NCBI RefSeq assembly: GCF_002002865.1
Contig: NZ_CP019508.1
Span: forward strand, 953,501 to 1,017,500
Length of the DNA: 64,000 nt
Direction: 5' to 3'
DNA from: Brevundimonas sp. LM2
GTDB lineage: Bacteria; Pseudomonadota; Alphaproteobacteria; Caulobacterales; Caulobacteraceae
Of this stretch, positions 43,943 through 53,724 are shown one piece after another; positions within the stretch are counted from its first letter, which is position 1; each line of letters starts with the position of its first letter. Below the pieces are notes generated by a model that saw nothing but the letters and a program-made list of their open reading frames with translations, had not been told where the DNA came from and made no database searches. Made by a program: the position numbers and the translations under genes.

Positions 43943-45502
43943 TCAGGCCTTGGCGACGTAGCCCTTGCCGCCGTTGGACGGGCGACGGCCGCGGGGGCGG
44001 CGGGCGATCTCGCCGTCGGGCTTGGCCGCGGCCACCGGACGGTTGGCGTTGGCGGCCGAGCGGGCGCGGTCGGCGGCGAGGGGATCGAACGGAGTCACGC
44101 TGACGATCGAACGGTCGCCGTTGTGGCCCCGGTTCTGGTCGCGACCGCCGCCGTCACGACCACCATCACGGCCGCCTTCACGATTGCCGCCCGGAGCCGG
44201 CTTGCGCTGGCGATGGGGCTGGCCGCCGTGGGCCGGCTTGACGCCGTCGCGGCGCGGATTGCGCGCCCCACGGCCTTCGCCGCGCGGACGCTCCTCGCGG
44301 TCGGGCATGGTCGCCTTGGTGCCGACGCCGGCGGCCATGATCGACTGGTCCAGCAGGCCCAGCGACTTGTCGTTGCGGCGGTCGGTGGCCGGGATCTTCT
44401 GGCGGGTGGTCTTCTCGATGTCCTTCAGCAGCTTCATCTCGTCACCGGCGACGAAGCTGATGGCCGAGCCGTCGGCCCCGGCGCGGGCGGTCCGGCCGAT
44501 GCGGTGGACATAGGCTTCCGGCACGAACGGCAGTTCGAAGTTGACCACGTGCGAGACGCCGTCGACGTCGATGCCGCGCGCGGCGATGTCGGTGGCGACC
44601 AGGACGCGCAGCTTGCCGGCCTTGAAGGCGGCCAGGGTGCGCTCACGCTGGGGCTGGGACTTGTTGCCGTGGATCGCACCGGCCTGGACGCCGCCGGCTT
44701 CCAGATAGGCCGCGACCTTGTCGGCGCCGTGCTTGGTCTTGGTGAAGACCAGGCAGCGGGTGAAGTTGTCGTCGGCGAACATCTCGGTCAGCAGGGCGCG
44801 CTTGCGGCCCTGTTCGACGTGGATGACCGACTGGTTGATGCGCTCGACCGTGGTCGACTGCGGCGTGACCTGGACCTTGACCGGGTCCTTCAGCAGCTCG
44901 CCGGCCAGTTTCCCGATTTCGGTCGGCATGGTGGCCGAGAAGAACAGGTTCTGGCGCTTGGCCGGGATGCGGCTGACGATCTGGCGGATCGGCTTGACGA
45001 AGCCCAGGTCCAGCATCTGGTCGGCCTCGTCGAGGACGAAGATCTCGGTCGAGGACAGGTCCAGGGTCTTCTGCTGCATATGGTCCAGCAGGCGGCCGGG
45101 GGTGGCGACCAGGACGTCGAGACCGCCCTGGATGGCGCGTTCCTGCGGGCCGTATTTCACGCCGCCGAAGACGACCGCGACCTTGAAGCCGAGGTGTTTG
45201 CCATAGGCCTTGAAGCTCTCGGCGATCTGGCTGGCCAGTTCGCGCGTCGGCGACAGGATCAGGCAGCGGGTGGTGCGCGGCAGGGGGGCGACGCGGTTCT
45301 CGGCCAGGCGATGCAGGATCGGCAGGGCGAAGGCGGCGGTCTTGCCGGTGCCGGTCTGGGCGATGCCCAGCAGGTCGCGGCCCAGCATGACGTCGGGAAT
45401 GGCCTGGGCCTGGATCGGCGTCGGGATGGTGTAGCCCTCGGTGGTCAGGGCCTGCAGCAGGGCCTTGTTGAGGCCGAAGGATTCGAAGGTGATGGTGCTC
45501 AT
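43943..45502 (-). CDS. rhlE: DEAD-box RNA helicase (RhlE type)
   Basis: A 519-residue ATP-dependent RNA helicase. Motifs in order: PTPIQAQAIP (Q), AQTGTGKT at 48-55 (I), PTRELASQI (Ia), TPGRLLDHM (Ib), VLDEADQMLD (II), SATM (III), then VATDIAARGIDVDGVSHVVN (V) and HRIGRTARAG (VI). The last 140 residues are basic, Gly/Arg/Asn/Pro-rich, a disordered RNA-binding tail typical of RhlE-like proteins that act in cold adaptation, ribosome assembly and the degradosome. The ATG at 45502 directly opens the conserved ITFESFGL. A long upstream gap may hold a regulated leader. Confidence 0.95.
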   Translation of the reverse strand: MSTITFESFGLNKALLQALTTEGYTIPTPIQAQAIPDVMLGRDLLGIAQTGTGKTAAFALPILHRLAENRVAPLPRTTRCLILSPTRELASQIAESFKAYGKHLGFKVAVVFGGVKYGPQERAIQGGLDVLVATPGRLLDHMQQKTLDLSSTEIFVLDEADQMLDLGFVKPIRQIVSRIPAKRQNLFFSATMPTEIGKLAGELLKDPVKVQVTPQSTTVERINQSVIHVEQGRKRALLTEMFADDNFTRCLVFTKTKHGADKVAAYLEAGGVQAGAIHGNKSQPQRERTLAAFKAGKLRVLVATDIAARGIDVDGVSHVVNFELPFVPEAYVHRIGRTARAGADGSAISFVAGDEMKLLKDIEKTTRQKIPATDRRNDKSLGLLDQSIMAAGVGTKATMPDREERPRGEGRGARNPRRDGVKPAHGGQPHRQRKPAPGGNREGGRDGGRDGGGRDQNRGHNGDRSIVSVTPFDPLAADRARSAANANRPVAAAKPDGEIARRPRGRRPSNGGKGYVAKA

Positions 45503-45868
45503 GGAGCGGTGTCTTTCGCGTAAGCGGCGACACGCATCGGCCGGGCATGACGCCAAAGGACCGCGCGCCGCCAATCCCGACGGATCGCCAGAGTGGCGGT
45601 CGCGGGCTTGATCGGGCGCCGCCCCGCGTGTCCGGGCAGCGTAGTGAACTTGAGGGCCGGCCGCTGCTACAGTCAGGTCTTCGCTGGGGAGGAAGACCCA
45701 CACGCGCTGGAGCGCACCGGGGATCGCTAGAGTGCGACGGTGCGGCAGATGGGCCGTTGTTACGGCAAAGTCAAGGCCGGCTGACATCGCCGAATTTCGC
45801 GGAACGGCGGTTGACAACATTCAGAGGTTGATCATTATTGATCTTGCAACCTTTGGGGGAAGGGCCGC
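45503..45868. other. 366-bp gene-free region between divergent helicase and secreted-pair genes
   Basis: No convincing gene or RNA gene is visible. The left two thirds is GC-rich and would be the helicase 5' leader; the right end drops sharply in GC and holds the promoter of the secreted pair. Minus-strand TTGACT near 45770 has no good -10 at the proper distance. Confidence 0.5.
45811..45839 (+). promoter_or_regulatory. promoter of the unrecognised secreted pair
   Basis: A consensus TTGACA (45811-45816) is followed after 16-17 bp by CATTAT/ATTATT (45833-45839). Around the -10 the sequence TTGATC is repeated directly (45828-45833 and 45838-45843, 4 bp apart), an operator candidate. The ATG of the first gene follows at 45869 after GGGGGAAGG. 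Confidence 0.55.
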
Positions 45869-47017
45869 ATGTCGCGCTATCGTGTCATCTTGGCGTCCGG
45901 GCTTCTGCTGGTTTCGGGCACGGGCGTCTGCGCTCAAGACGTCGGACGTGTCACGGGCGACGTGAGTGTCGAGACCTTCAGCTGGAAAGACGATCTCGGC
46001 GACGCCGGCGAGCAGACGGTGGCGCTGTTGAAGGCCGCGGCCGGCTACGGCGATTTCACGTTCGGCCTTTCAACGGGCTGGGTGAAAGCCGAGGCCAGGA
46101 GCAGCGTTGAATCGCTCCGCGGCTCGCTCGAAACGCCGCTCGACACGGTCCTATCGGCGAACTGGACAAGAGGTCTGGGTCCAGCGTCGCGCCTCAAGGT
46201 CAGCCTGGATGCTGATGTCTCCCTTCCGACGGGAACCGATCAGCTTGCGGGAACGGAGAAAAATCTGGTCTTCGATCCGCTTCTCGCTCGCTTCGATCGA
46301 TATGGCGAAGGCACGAACGTCTCTGCCGGCGCTTTTCTCGCCTATCGAGCCGCTGACGCGTGGACCCTCGGGTTGGGAGTGAAGGCCACTCAGACCGGCT
46401 CCTATGAGCCCGATGGCGATGCGCCTGACGTCGAGATCGATCCCGGCGATACGGTCGCGATCTTCGCGCGAGCTTCATGGGCGCGACATGGTGCCTTTGC
46501 GTCGGTGGGGTTGCAGGGATCGGTTCAGAACGCCGCAACCCGCAATGACGTGGACCTCTTCAAGCGTGCCCCCTCCGTGGAAGCCTCGCTGGCGGGCGGA
46601 TTCTATCTTCCGTGGTCTCTCCGGACGGACCTTTACGCGTCGTGGAGTACGCGTGGGCGGGACGATCGAAGGGACGACCTGACGGGAACGTTCGAGACAG
46701 AGACGAACCGCAGTTCCGGCGATGTCACGTCCGTCACCTCGCGCTTCAGTCGGCCAATGACCGACGGACTGGTGGGCTATCTGACCGCCGATTGGGTGGA
46801 AGTCTCAGACAATGCGTTCGACGACGCCAGCTTCGAGTATCTGCCCGCACGGGAACTGACCCGCCTCGGCCTGGGCGTGCGGCAAAGTCTGGCCGAGGGA
46901 ATGACGCTCGACGCCGCGGTTCAGCGACAATGGTGGGAAGACCGGGGCAGCGCCTTGCTGACGCCTCTGTCCGCCGACGGCTGGGTCGGTCGTCTCAACG
47001 TGTCGAAATCCTGGTGA
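45869..47017 (+). CDS. putative outer-membrane beta-barrel protein, unrecognised
   Basis: A 382-residue protein. The signal peptide ends Val-Cys-Ala-Gln; thereafter the chain is made of short alternating strands, many with aromatic girdle residues, and closes with Val-Ser-Lys-Ser-Trp, a C-terminal aromatic as in outer-membrane barrels. I see no known porin or TonB family motif. Local base composition is unlike the flanks: 53% GC in 46261-46320 where many lines of the window exceed 70%. It is cotranscribed with the gene 13 bp downstream. Role unknown; it could be a channel or anchor for that protein. Confidence 0.7.
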   Translation: MSRYRVILASGLLLVSGTGVCAQDVGRVTGDVSVETFSWKDDLGDAGEQTVALLKAAAGYGDFTFGLSTGWVKAEARSSVESLRGSLETPLDTVLSANWTRGLGPASRLKVSLDADVSLPTGTDQLAGTEKNLVFDPLLARFDRYGEGTNVSAGAFLAYRAADAWTLGLGVKATQTGSYEPDGDAPDVEIDPGDTVAIFARASWARHGAFASVGLQGSVQNAATRNDVDLFKRAPSVEASLAGGFYLPWSLRTDLYASWSTRGRDDRRDDLTGTFETETNRSSGDVTSVTSRFSRPMTDGLVGYLTADWVEVSDNAFDDASFEYLPARELTRLGLGVRQSLAEGMTLDAAVQRQWWEDRGSALLTPLSADGWVGRLNVSKSW

Positions 47018-47030
47018 GGGAGGTGCACCC

Positions 47031-48887
47031 GTGAAGCGTCTACAACGGTTCTTGCTGGCTTTCGCTGCCTTCGCCGTCACCTCGGCATACGGCCACGGGG
47101 TTTCCGCGGAGACCCGGCGGACATACAGGGTCGAGGAGCAGCGCGCCTATGAAGGCGGCGAGACCGTTGCGGTCGCAGCCTTCACGGTTCGGTCCGAAGA
47201 TCAGGGCGACGGTATCACTCGGCACCGCTATCGCCTGGACGGGGCTTTGACGGTTGACAGCGCCTGGGGTGCCATCGGCGCGGAAGCGCGCGAACTCCCC
47301 GAGCTGACGTCGACAACCACCTCCGACCGTCGGGCGATCATCACAGGCCCCTTTCCGCGCGGGTCGGTGAATGCGAGCGCGGTCCTGGGCGCGGCTGCGC
47401 GACCCGGGCAGGACTGCGCGACGTTCACTCGCGAGGAAATGCTTCCCATGGCGGCCGAGGCGGGTTTGCCTGCGGCGCTCTTGGTGCGGTTCAACGGCGA
47501 GAGGGCCGAAAGTGGCTTCTGCATCCTGTCTTGGGAAGCGGCGGAGACGACCGCCTCATCCGCCAGCGGCAGGCCGCTCAAGTTCACCATGCGCGGCCTG
47601 ATCGTGGCCAACCTCGATTTCAGCGAGATGTATCTCAGCGTGTCGGCGACCGATGGCGACGTGGGAGGGTCCCGGTTCTCGAACCGGCGCGCGATCGCTC
47701 TGCAGCTTGAGCCCCATAAGGCCGATCTGGAGAAGGCTTGGGATGCATTGGAGGCCGCCGGCGGCAGCGATCTGCTGATACCGTCCCGCGCGATTGGGCT
47801 CGATGGCACGGAGCCGGCGCTCAAGGCGGCGAATGTCGCAGACGCGAGCGTCGCGGCGGCCGCTTCCGCTTTCCTCGAGATCTCCGTGCTCGGGTTTGCG
47901 GAACAGAAGGTCAATCCGCTCCCGCTCGCCACGATCGGGGTATTCTATCTAACGGACCAGGCCGCCACGCGGATCGTCAACGGTGTTGGTTACGCGCTGC
48001 TGGGAGGCGGATCTCTTTTCGGAAGCCAAACGGCATCGTACATCGGCGGGCGTTTCACGAAATACGATGGGGTGTTCGGGGAAACGCTCCAACTGGTGGC
48101 AGGCCGGACCGGCCAGGCCTTCGGCCTTGATCCTAAACTCACCGGCGAACGGGCGGTCGCGATCTATAATCTGGCCTCGCTTGGCTTCGGGGGTCTCGAA
48201 AGAGCCGCCCAGCCAAGGATTTCGCAGTTCCTGCTCACGAACCCTCGTTTCAACAATCTGGTGAACCAACTGTTCGTCGCCCGAGGCTCGATCGGCGCTG
48301 CCGAGACGGCGACCAACGTTGCAAACTCGCTCGTCAATCTCGTTGGTGAGAGCAACATCAATGCCGTGATGGACTGGATGTCGAGCGATGCTGATTCTGC
48401 GGTTTCAGTGACGCCGACCGCGCACCCGGCGATGAACGATCTGGTCAACCGCAATCAGCCTGACCAAGCCTCTCTGGACGGTTCTCGCAATCCGTTCACG
48501 ACAACGACGGACGGCCGGGTCAGCGACTCGACCGCAGGCCTGGCCGATGTCGTGATCACCGGCCTGCTGAGCTTCCGGATCTTCGATTTCGCGCTTCAAG
48601 ACGGCGATCAGGTGGATTTGTCCGTAACGCCTGGAGGCCCCTTTGTAAGCCTGAACCTCACCAACGCGGGGGCAAGCTTCACGGCACCCGGCGCTCGCGA
48701 GGGGACGCTGGCCGTCATTCGTCTGACCGCACTGAACGAAGGCACGGCAAGCCCGAACACCGGTGCCATCGCGCTTCAGTCCCTGGTCGTCAGCGGATCC
48801 CCCAACCAACAGTACAGCCTGATGACAGGCCAGAGCGGGTTCATGCGCGTCTATGTGCTCGGGCGACGCGCGCGGTCCAATCCCTGA
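47031..48887 (+). CDS. large secreted protein of unknown function
   Basis: A 618-residue exported protein. A signal peptide (RFLLAFAAFAVTSAYGHGVSA) precedes a beta-rich first 230 residues, a helical Ala/Gly/Leu-rich centre (about 260-450) with several Asn-Leu-Val repeats, and a C-terminal beta-sandwich-like domain (from about 500) beginning LADVVITGLLSFRIFDF. Two cysteines near 130 and 165 may pair. No catalytic motif is recognised. It starts at GTG 47031 with GGGAGG upstream, directly behind the barrel gene, and has the same lower GC (58% in 48361-48420). The pair looks acquired. It may be an exported surface protein, but this is guesswork. Confidence 0.68.
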   Translation: MKRLQRFLLAFAAFAVTSAYGHGVSAETRRTYRVEEQRAYEGGETVAVAAFTVRSEDQGDGITRHRYRLDGALTVDSAWGAIGAEARELPELTSTTTSDRRAIITGPFPRGSVNASAVLGAAARPGQDCATFTREEMLPMAAEAGLPAALLVRFNGERAESGFCILSWEAAETTASSASGRPLKFTMRGLIVANLDFSEMYLSVSATDGDVGGSRFSNRRAIALQLEPHKADLEKAWDALEAAGGSDLLIPSRAIGLDGTEPALKAANVADASVAAAASAFLEISVLGFAEQKVNPLPLATIGVFYLTDQAATRIVNGVGYALLGGGSLFGSQTASYIGGRFTKYDGVFGETLQLVAGRTGQAFGLDPKLTGERAVAIYNLASLGFGGLERAAQPRISQFLLTNPRFNNLVNQLFVARGSIGAAETATNVANSLVNLVGESNINAVMDWMSSDADSAVSVTPTAHPAMNDLVNRNQPDQASLDGSRNPFTTTTDGRVSDSTAGLADVVITGLLSFRIFDFALQDGDQVDLSVTPGGPFVSLNLTNAGASFTAPGAREGTLAVIRLTALNEGTASPNTGAIALQSLVVSGSPNQQYSLMTGQSGFMRVYVLGRRARSNP

Positions 48888-48897
48888 GGCCTTTGGC

Positions 48898-49581
48898 TCA
48901 GTTGCCCAGCAGATTGACGGCCATGTTCACCGCCAGAGCCACCAGGACGGTGTTGAACACGAAGGCGGTCACGCTGTGGACCGTGGAAAGGCGGCGGATG
49001 CCTCGGCCGGAGATCTGGACGTCCGCGGTCTGGCTGGCGACGCCGATGATCAGGGCGAAGTGCAGGAAGTCCCAATAGTCCGGCTCGGCCTCGCCGGGAA
49101 AGGTCAGCCCACCGGTGTCCGCGCCGCCTTCGTCCGGGGCGTAGAAGCGGTGGGCGTAGTGCAGGCCGAACAGGACGTGGACGAACAGCCACGACAGGGC
49201 CTCGGTGCCCAGGATCAGGGTGGCCGAGAGGGCCGGCGTCTCTCCGGTGGCGGCTGCGGCCGCTTCGGACACCACGACCACCACGCTGGCCAGGGCGGCC
49301 AGGAGGCTGAGCGGCAGGACGGCGGTGCCGGCCTCGTCCAGGTCGGCGGCGCGGCGGCGGATGGCGTCGATCGAACGGGCGCGGGCCGTCTTCAACCCGG
49401 TCAGGATCAGGAACAGGGCCACGCCCATGTCCCAGCCGACCGCCAGGCGAACGGTCCAGCGCCAGTCGGACGGCACCGCCAGAGCCACGACCACCGCCAC
49501 GAGCAGCCCCGCCAGCAGGTCGCGGTGCAGGCGGAACAGCCGGACTCGCGGCGGGGCAGGCGGCGCGGCGGATCGGGGCAT
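48898..49581 (-). CDS. DUF1345 membrane protein
   Basis: A 227-residue inner-membrane protein with the DUF1345 layout: six hydrophobic segments and the signature EALSWLFVHVLFGLHYAHRFY, then LTFPGEAEPDYWDFLHFALIIGVASQTADVQI. Function unknown. Its ATG (49579-49581) overlaps the stop of the carboxylesterase gene by one base (TGATG), showing coupling to it. It converges on the secreted-pair gene with a 10-bp gap. Confidence 0.88.
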   Translation of the reverse strand: MPRSAAPPAPPRVRLFRLHRDLLAGLLVAVVVALAVPSDWRWTVRLAVGWDMGVALFLILTGLKTARARSIDAIRRRAADLDEAGTAVLPLSLLAALASVVVVVSEAAAAATGETPALSATLILGTEALSWLFVHVLFGLHYAHRFYAPDEGGADTGGLTFPGEAEPDYWDFLHFALIIGVASQTADVQISGRGIRRLSTVHSVTAFVFNTVLVALAVNMAVNLLGN

Positions 49582-51149
49582 CAGGTTCCGGGCTGGACGT
49601 AGGGGACAGCGGCGAACAGGCGGCGTTCGGCGCCGCGCGGATCGTCCTCCATCCGGGCCGGTTCGTCCATGATCATCGTCTGGCGGAGCGTCAGATCGTA
49701 GGGCGTCCAGGTCGGCAGGCCGGGGTGGTTCGGATCGCCGTCGCGGGCCAGGGCGACGAAGGCGCGGCTCAACCGGTCGGCCATGGGCTGGGCCTCGGAC
49801 CCCTGGGCGCGGCTGCCGGTGGCTATGACATTGTCCAGCGCCAGGGGGATGTCGTCGGTGTGCATGGCGCCGCGCCGGCCGCCGTCGATCGGCGAGGTCC
49901 AGTCCAGCTGATAGACGAAGGCCGGGTGACCCGAGGCCGCGCGGGCCTCCGCCTCGATGACCGCACCGCGCCAGGAGCGGGCGGCGGTGGTGGCGGCAAA
50001 GAAGACGTCGGACGGGCTGTAGGCGGGATACATCCGGCGGTAGGCGGCGATGACCGGCTCGGGCGCGACGTCGATGCGGAACTCGCGATCGGTCATCTTG
50101 CCGGGCAAGTCGTCCCAGGTGAGCTCGAAGTTGGCCGGATCGCCGCCCAGGAAGGCCTTGGTCTCGTCGTGGGTGTTGCCGATGATCATCGGGATCTGCG
50201 CCGACTGGGCGGGGGCATCGGGGTAGAAGGGGTGGCGGGGCAGGGAGCGGCTGTCCAGCACCGGACCGAAATACAGCCCGCCGAAGCCCAGCACCGGATC
50301 GGTGGCCCGGGTCGCCTGCAGCAGGGCCTCGACCGGCAGGGTGGCGGCCTCGGCGGCGCGGTCGGGGGTCAAGCCCAGGGCTTCCAGCCAGGTCGTGGCG
50401 CGCCGGGTGGCGTTCCAGGGGCCGGAGGCGGTGACCTGTTGCCCGCTCATGGTCGCCACGCGGTGGAACAGGCCGGCGGCCACCGGCGTCGCCATCATCG
50501 TCGCGATCTTGGCCCCGCCGCCCGACTGGCCAAAGACCATGACGCGGCCGGGGTCGCCGCCGAAGCCGGCGATATTGTCGCGCACCCACCGCAGGGCCAG
50601 GATCAGGTCCAACTGTCCGGCATTGCCGCTGTCCTGGAAGGGCGCGCCGGCGAGCCGCGCCAGATAGGCATAGCCCAGCGGCCCGAGCCGGTGGTTCAGC
50701 GTGACCACCACCACGTCGTTGCGCCGCGCCAGCCGGGTCCCGTCGTACAGCGGATCGGAGCCCGAGCCGCTCGAATAGGCCCCGCCGTGGATATAGACCA
50801 TGACCGGCCGGCGCGCGTCATCGAGGCCCGGCGACCAGATGTTGAGGAACAGGCAGTCCTCGCTCTGGTTCGGCTCGGACCCGGTCTGGGGGCTGGCCGG
50901 GCCATAGGCGAAGGCCTCTGCGGGCGCGGTCCAGCGGGTCGGGGCGACGGGTGGCTGGAAGCGCCGCGGACCGGTGTCGGCGCCGTAGCGCAGCCCCTTG
51001 AACACGCGCACATCGCCCTCGATCTGGCCGCGCACCGGGCCGCTCGTCGTGGCGACGACGGGGTGGTCCCCCTGGGCCCAGGCGGGTCGCGCCAGGGTCG
51101 GCAGGATCAGGCCGGCGGCGATCAGGGTGCGGCGGTTCAGATGGGGCAT
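49581..51149 (-). CDS. type B carboxylesterase, exported
   Basis: A 522-residue serine esterase. N-terminal RRTLIAAGLILPTLARPAWA is a signal peptide, possibly Tat. The oxyanion region YIHGGAYSSGSGS, the nucleophile elbow VFGQSGGGAK near residue 205, the second type B signature SEDCLFLNIWSP near 95, and later Glu/His regions (NTHDETKAFL, GAMHTDDIPLALDN) complete the family pattern. It hydrolyses esters of unknown origin in the periplasm. Coupled to the DUF1345 gene downstream. Confidence 0.93.
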   Translation of the reverse strand: MPHLNRRTLIAAGLILPTLARPAWAQGDHPVVATTSGPVRGQIEGDVRVFKGLRYGADTGPRRFQPPVAPTRWTAPAEAFAYGPASPQTGSEPNQSEDCLFLNIWSPGLDDARRPVMVYIHGGAYSSGSGSDPLYDGTRLARRNDVVVVTLNHRLGPLGYAYLARLAGAPFQDSGNAGQLDLILALRWVRDNIAGFGGDPGRVMVFGQSGGGAKIATMMATPVAAGLFHRVATMSGQQVTASGPWNATRRATTWLEALGLTPDRAAEAATLPVEALLQATRATDPVLGFGGLYFGPVLDSRSLPRHPFYPDAPAQSAQIPMIIGNTHDETKAFLGGDPANFELTWDDLPGKMTDREFRIDVAPEPVIAAYRRMYPAYSPSDVFFAATTAARSWRGAVIEAEARAASGHPAFVYQLDWTSPIDGGRRGAMHTDDIPLALDNVIATGSRAQGSEAQPMADRLSRAFVALARDGDPNHPGLPTWTPYDLTLRQTMIMDEPARMEDDPRGAERRLFAAVPYVQPGT

Positions 51150-51313
51150 CGGGTCTCGCTCATGGCCGTCATACCCAAGACTAGGCCCGGTCCGCCATCG
51201 CTGTCACCGGTGTCATCGCGATCCACCCTTGCAGGCTTCCGCACGCGCCGCTCTAGTGCGATCACGCATTGTTACGAACCGCCCTCCCGATCGGTTCGCA
51301 CCGGAGACCTCGC

Positions 51314-53449
51314 ATGCCTCATCACGACCGCGCCGGCCTGTCCGTCGATCCGCAGCTGTCGGCCTTCCTGGAGGATGAGGTGCTGCCCGGCCTCGGAATC
51401 GGGGCGGACGGCTTCTGGTCGGGCGTCGCCCAGATCTTCGCGCGGTTCGCGCCGGAGAATCGGGTCCTGCTGGCCCGACGCGATGACCTCCAGGCGCAGA
51501 TCGATGCCTGGCACGTCGCCCGCAAGGGACAGCCGCACGACCCGGCGGCGACGGAAGGTTTCCTGCGCGAGATCGGCTATCTGGTCGAGGAGCCCGCGCC
51601 GTTCCAGGTCACCACGCAGAACGTCGACGACGAGCTGGCCAGGCTGGCCGGGCCGCAGCTGGTGGTGCCGATCCTGAATGCGCGCTTCCTGCTGAACGCC
51701 GCCAATGCGCGGTGGGGCAGTCTGTATGACGCGCTTTACGGCACCGATGCCCTGGGCGACCTGCCGCCGGCGGGGGGCTATGACACCGCCCGGGGCGCGC
51801 GCGTGGTGGCCCGCGCCAAGGCCTTCCTCGACGAGGCGGTGCCGCTGGCGGCGGGGTCGCACGCCGAGGTCACCGGCTGGTCGGTGGTGGACGGGGCGCT
51901 GAGCCCGGCGCTGAAGGACCCGGCCCAATTCGTCGGCTATCTGGGCGAGCCGGGGGCCCCGTCCGCCATCCTGCTGGCCAACCACGGCCTGCACATCGAA
52001 CTGGTCATCGACCGGTCCAGCGCCATCGGGGCCGCGGATGCGGCGGGCCTGTCGGACGTGGTGCTGGAGAGCGCCCTGTCGACCATCTGCGATCTGGAGG
52101 ACTCGGTCGCGGCCGTGGACGCCGAGGACAAGGTCGCGGCCTATCGCAACTGTCTGGGGCTGATGAAGGGCGACCTGTCGGCCCGGTTCAGCAAGGGCGG
52201 CCAGACGCTGAACCGGACGCTGGAGCCGGACCGGTCCTTCACGGCCCCGGGGGGCGGGGCGGTGACCCTGAAGGGGCGGTCGCTGCTGTTCGTGCGCAAC
52301 GTCGGCCATCTGATGACCAATCCGGCCATCCGTCTGCCGGACGGGACCGAGGCCCCGGAAGGCATTCTGGACGCCATCGTGACCTCGCTGATCGCGCTGT
52401 ACGACCTGAAGGGGCTGGGTGGGTTCACCAACTCGGCGGCCGGGTCGGTCTATATCGTCAAGCCGAAGATGCACGGTCCGCAGGAGGCGGGCTTCACCGA
52501 CCGGCTGTTCGACGCGGTCGAGGACCTGCTGGGGCTGGCGCGGCACACGATCAAGGTCGGGGTGATGGACGAGGAGCGGCGCACCAGCGCCAATCTGGCG
52601 GCCTGCATCGAAGCGGTGAAGGACCGGATCGTCTTCATCAACACCGGCTTCCTGGACCGCACCGGCGACGAGATCCACACCGCCATGCAGGCCGGGCCGA
52701 TGGTGCGCAAGGCCGACATCAAGGGCTCGAAATGGATCGCGGCGTACGAGGCGCGCAACGTCGCCATCGGCCTGGCGTGCGGCCTGTCCGGGCGGGCCCA
52801 GATCGGCAAGGGCATGTGGGCGGCCCCCGACCGGATGGCCGACATGCTGGAGCAGAAGATCGGCCACCCCCGGACCGGGGCGAACACCGCCTGGACCCCG
52901 TCACCGACGGCCGCGACCCTGCACGCGCTGCACTATCACGCCGTCGATGTCTTCGCGGTCCAGACCGAGGTCGCCGCCCGGCCGACGCCGGGGCTGGAGG
53001 ACCTGCTGACCCCGCCGCTGGCGCACGGGGTCAACTGGTCCGAGCAGGAGGTGGCCGACGAGCTGGACAACAATGCCCAGGGCATCCTGGGCTATGTCGT
53101 GCGCTGGATCGACCAGGGGGTGGGCTGTTCCAAGGTGCCGGACATCCACGACATCGGCCTGATGGAGGATCGGGCGACGCTGCGGATCAGCTCGCAGCAC
53201 ATCGCCAACTGGCTGCTGCACGGGGTCTGTACGGCGGAACAGGTCGACGCCGCCTTCCGGCGCATGGCGGCCAAGGTGGACGGGCAGAACGCGGGCGATC
53301 CGCTGTATCGCCCGATTGCGGCGGATCCCGAAGGCTCGCTGGCCTATCAGGCGGCGCGGGCCCTGGTGTTCGAGGGGGTGGCCCAACCCAACGGCTATAC
53401 CGAACCTCTGCTGCATGCGTTCAGACAGAGGGCGAAGGCGGAGACCTGA
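51314..53449 (+). CDS. glcB: malate synthase G
   Basis: A 711-residue monomeric enzyme condensing glyoxylate with acetyl-CoA to malate, in glycolate use and the glyoxylate bypass. Recognisable are [27 protein letters not shown] (catalytic Asp/Glu and Mg site), [27 protein letters not shown], and late [26 protein letters not shown] with the catalytic Asp-type region after it. Length is near the standard 720. I start at the ATG at 51314; the longer frame adds 15 unsupported residues. No isocitrate lyase gene is nearby. Confidence 0.96.
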   Translation: MPHHDRAGLSVDPQLSAFLEDEVLPGLGIGADGFWSGVAQIFARFAPENRVLLARRDDLQAQIDAWHVARKGQPHDPAATEGFLREIGYLVEEPAPFQVTTQNVDDELARLAGPQLVVPILNARFLLNAANARWGSLYDALYGTDALGDLPPAGGYDTARGARVVARAKAFLDEAVPLAAGSHAEVTGWSVVDGALSPALKDPAQFVGYLGEPGAPSAILLANHGLHIELVIDRSSAIGAADAAGLSDVVLESALSTICDLEDSVAAVDAEDKVAAYRNCLGLMKGDLSARFSKGGQTLNRTLEPDRSFTAPGGGAVTLKGRSLLFVRNVGHLMTNPAIRLPDGTEAPEGILDAIVTSLIALYDLKGLGGFTNSAAGSVYIVKPKMHGPQEAGFTDRLFDAVEDLLGLARHTIKVGVMDEERRTSANLAACIEAVKDRIVFINTGFLDRTGDEIHTAMQAGPMVRKADIKGSKWIAAYEARNVAIGLACGLSGRAQIGKGMWAAPDRMADMLEQKIGHPRTGANTAWTPSPTAATLHALHYHAVDVFAVQTEVAARPTPGLEDLLTPPLAHGVNWSEQEVADELDNNAQGILGYVVRWIDQGVGCSKVPDIHDIGLMEDRATLRISSQHIANWLLHGVCTAEQVDAAFRRMAAKVDGQNAGDPLYRPIAADPEGSLAYQAARALVFEGVAQPNGYTEPLLHAFRQRAKAET

Positions 53450-53615
53450 TCCTTCTCCCCTTGAGGGAGCGGGAGATCGCGCACGGCGGCGTAGACGTCG
53501 TCCTGGCGCGGTCGGGTGAGGGGTGACACCGGCGGCCGGCTGGCGCCTGTCGACCCCTCACCCTTTCGCGCGAGACCGATCGCTACGCTCTCGGGCGCTC
53601 AAGCCCCCCTAAAGG
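53450..53615. repeat. degenerate palindromic repeat between glcB and pirin genes
   Basis: GGTGAGGGGT (53513-53522) and ACCCCTCACC (53562-53572 region) form a long inverted repeat around a GC-rich loop, with CTTCTCCCC/GGGGAG-like ends. It resembles the composite repeats elsewhere in the window but has diverged. Confidence 0.5.
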
Positions 53616-53645
53616 CGAGGAATGTCACAATCAACACCACAACTG

Positions 53646-53673
53646 TTGCAGATCCCTCCGCCCATCCTATGTT
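53646..53673 (+). promoter_or_regulatory. pirin gene promoter with flanking CTGTTGC/GCAACAG repeat
   Basis: TTGCAG and TATGTT are 16 bp apart. The 7-bp inverted repeat CTGTTGC (53644-53650) and GCAACAG (53683-53689) brackets the -10, so a dimeric regulator could bind here. The same core occurs before the FadL-type gene at 41774-41803. Confidence 0.4.
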
Positions 53674-53724
53674 ACCGTCTACGCAACAGCGCGGCGGGAC
53701 GTCCTGCCGCCGGGAGACACGACG

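Noticed and set aside
45760..45800. Minus-strand TTGACT as the helicase promoter
   Set aside because: No acceptable -10 at 16-18 bp; the true helicase promoter cannot be placed.
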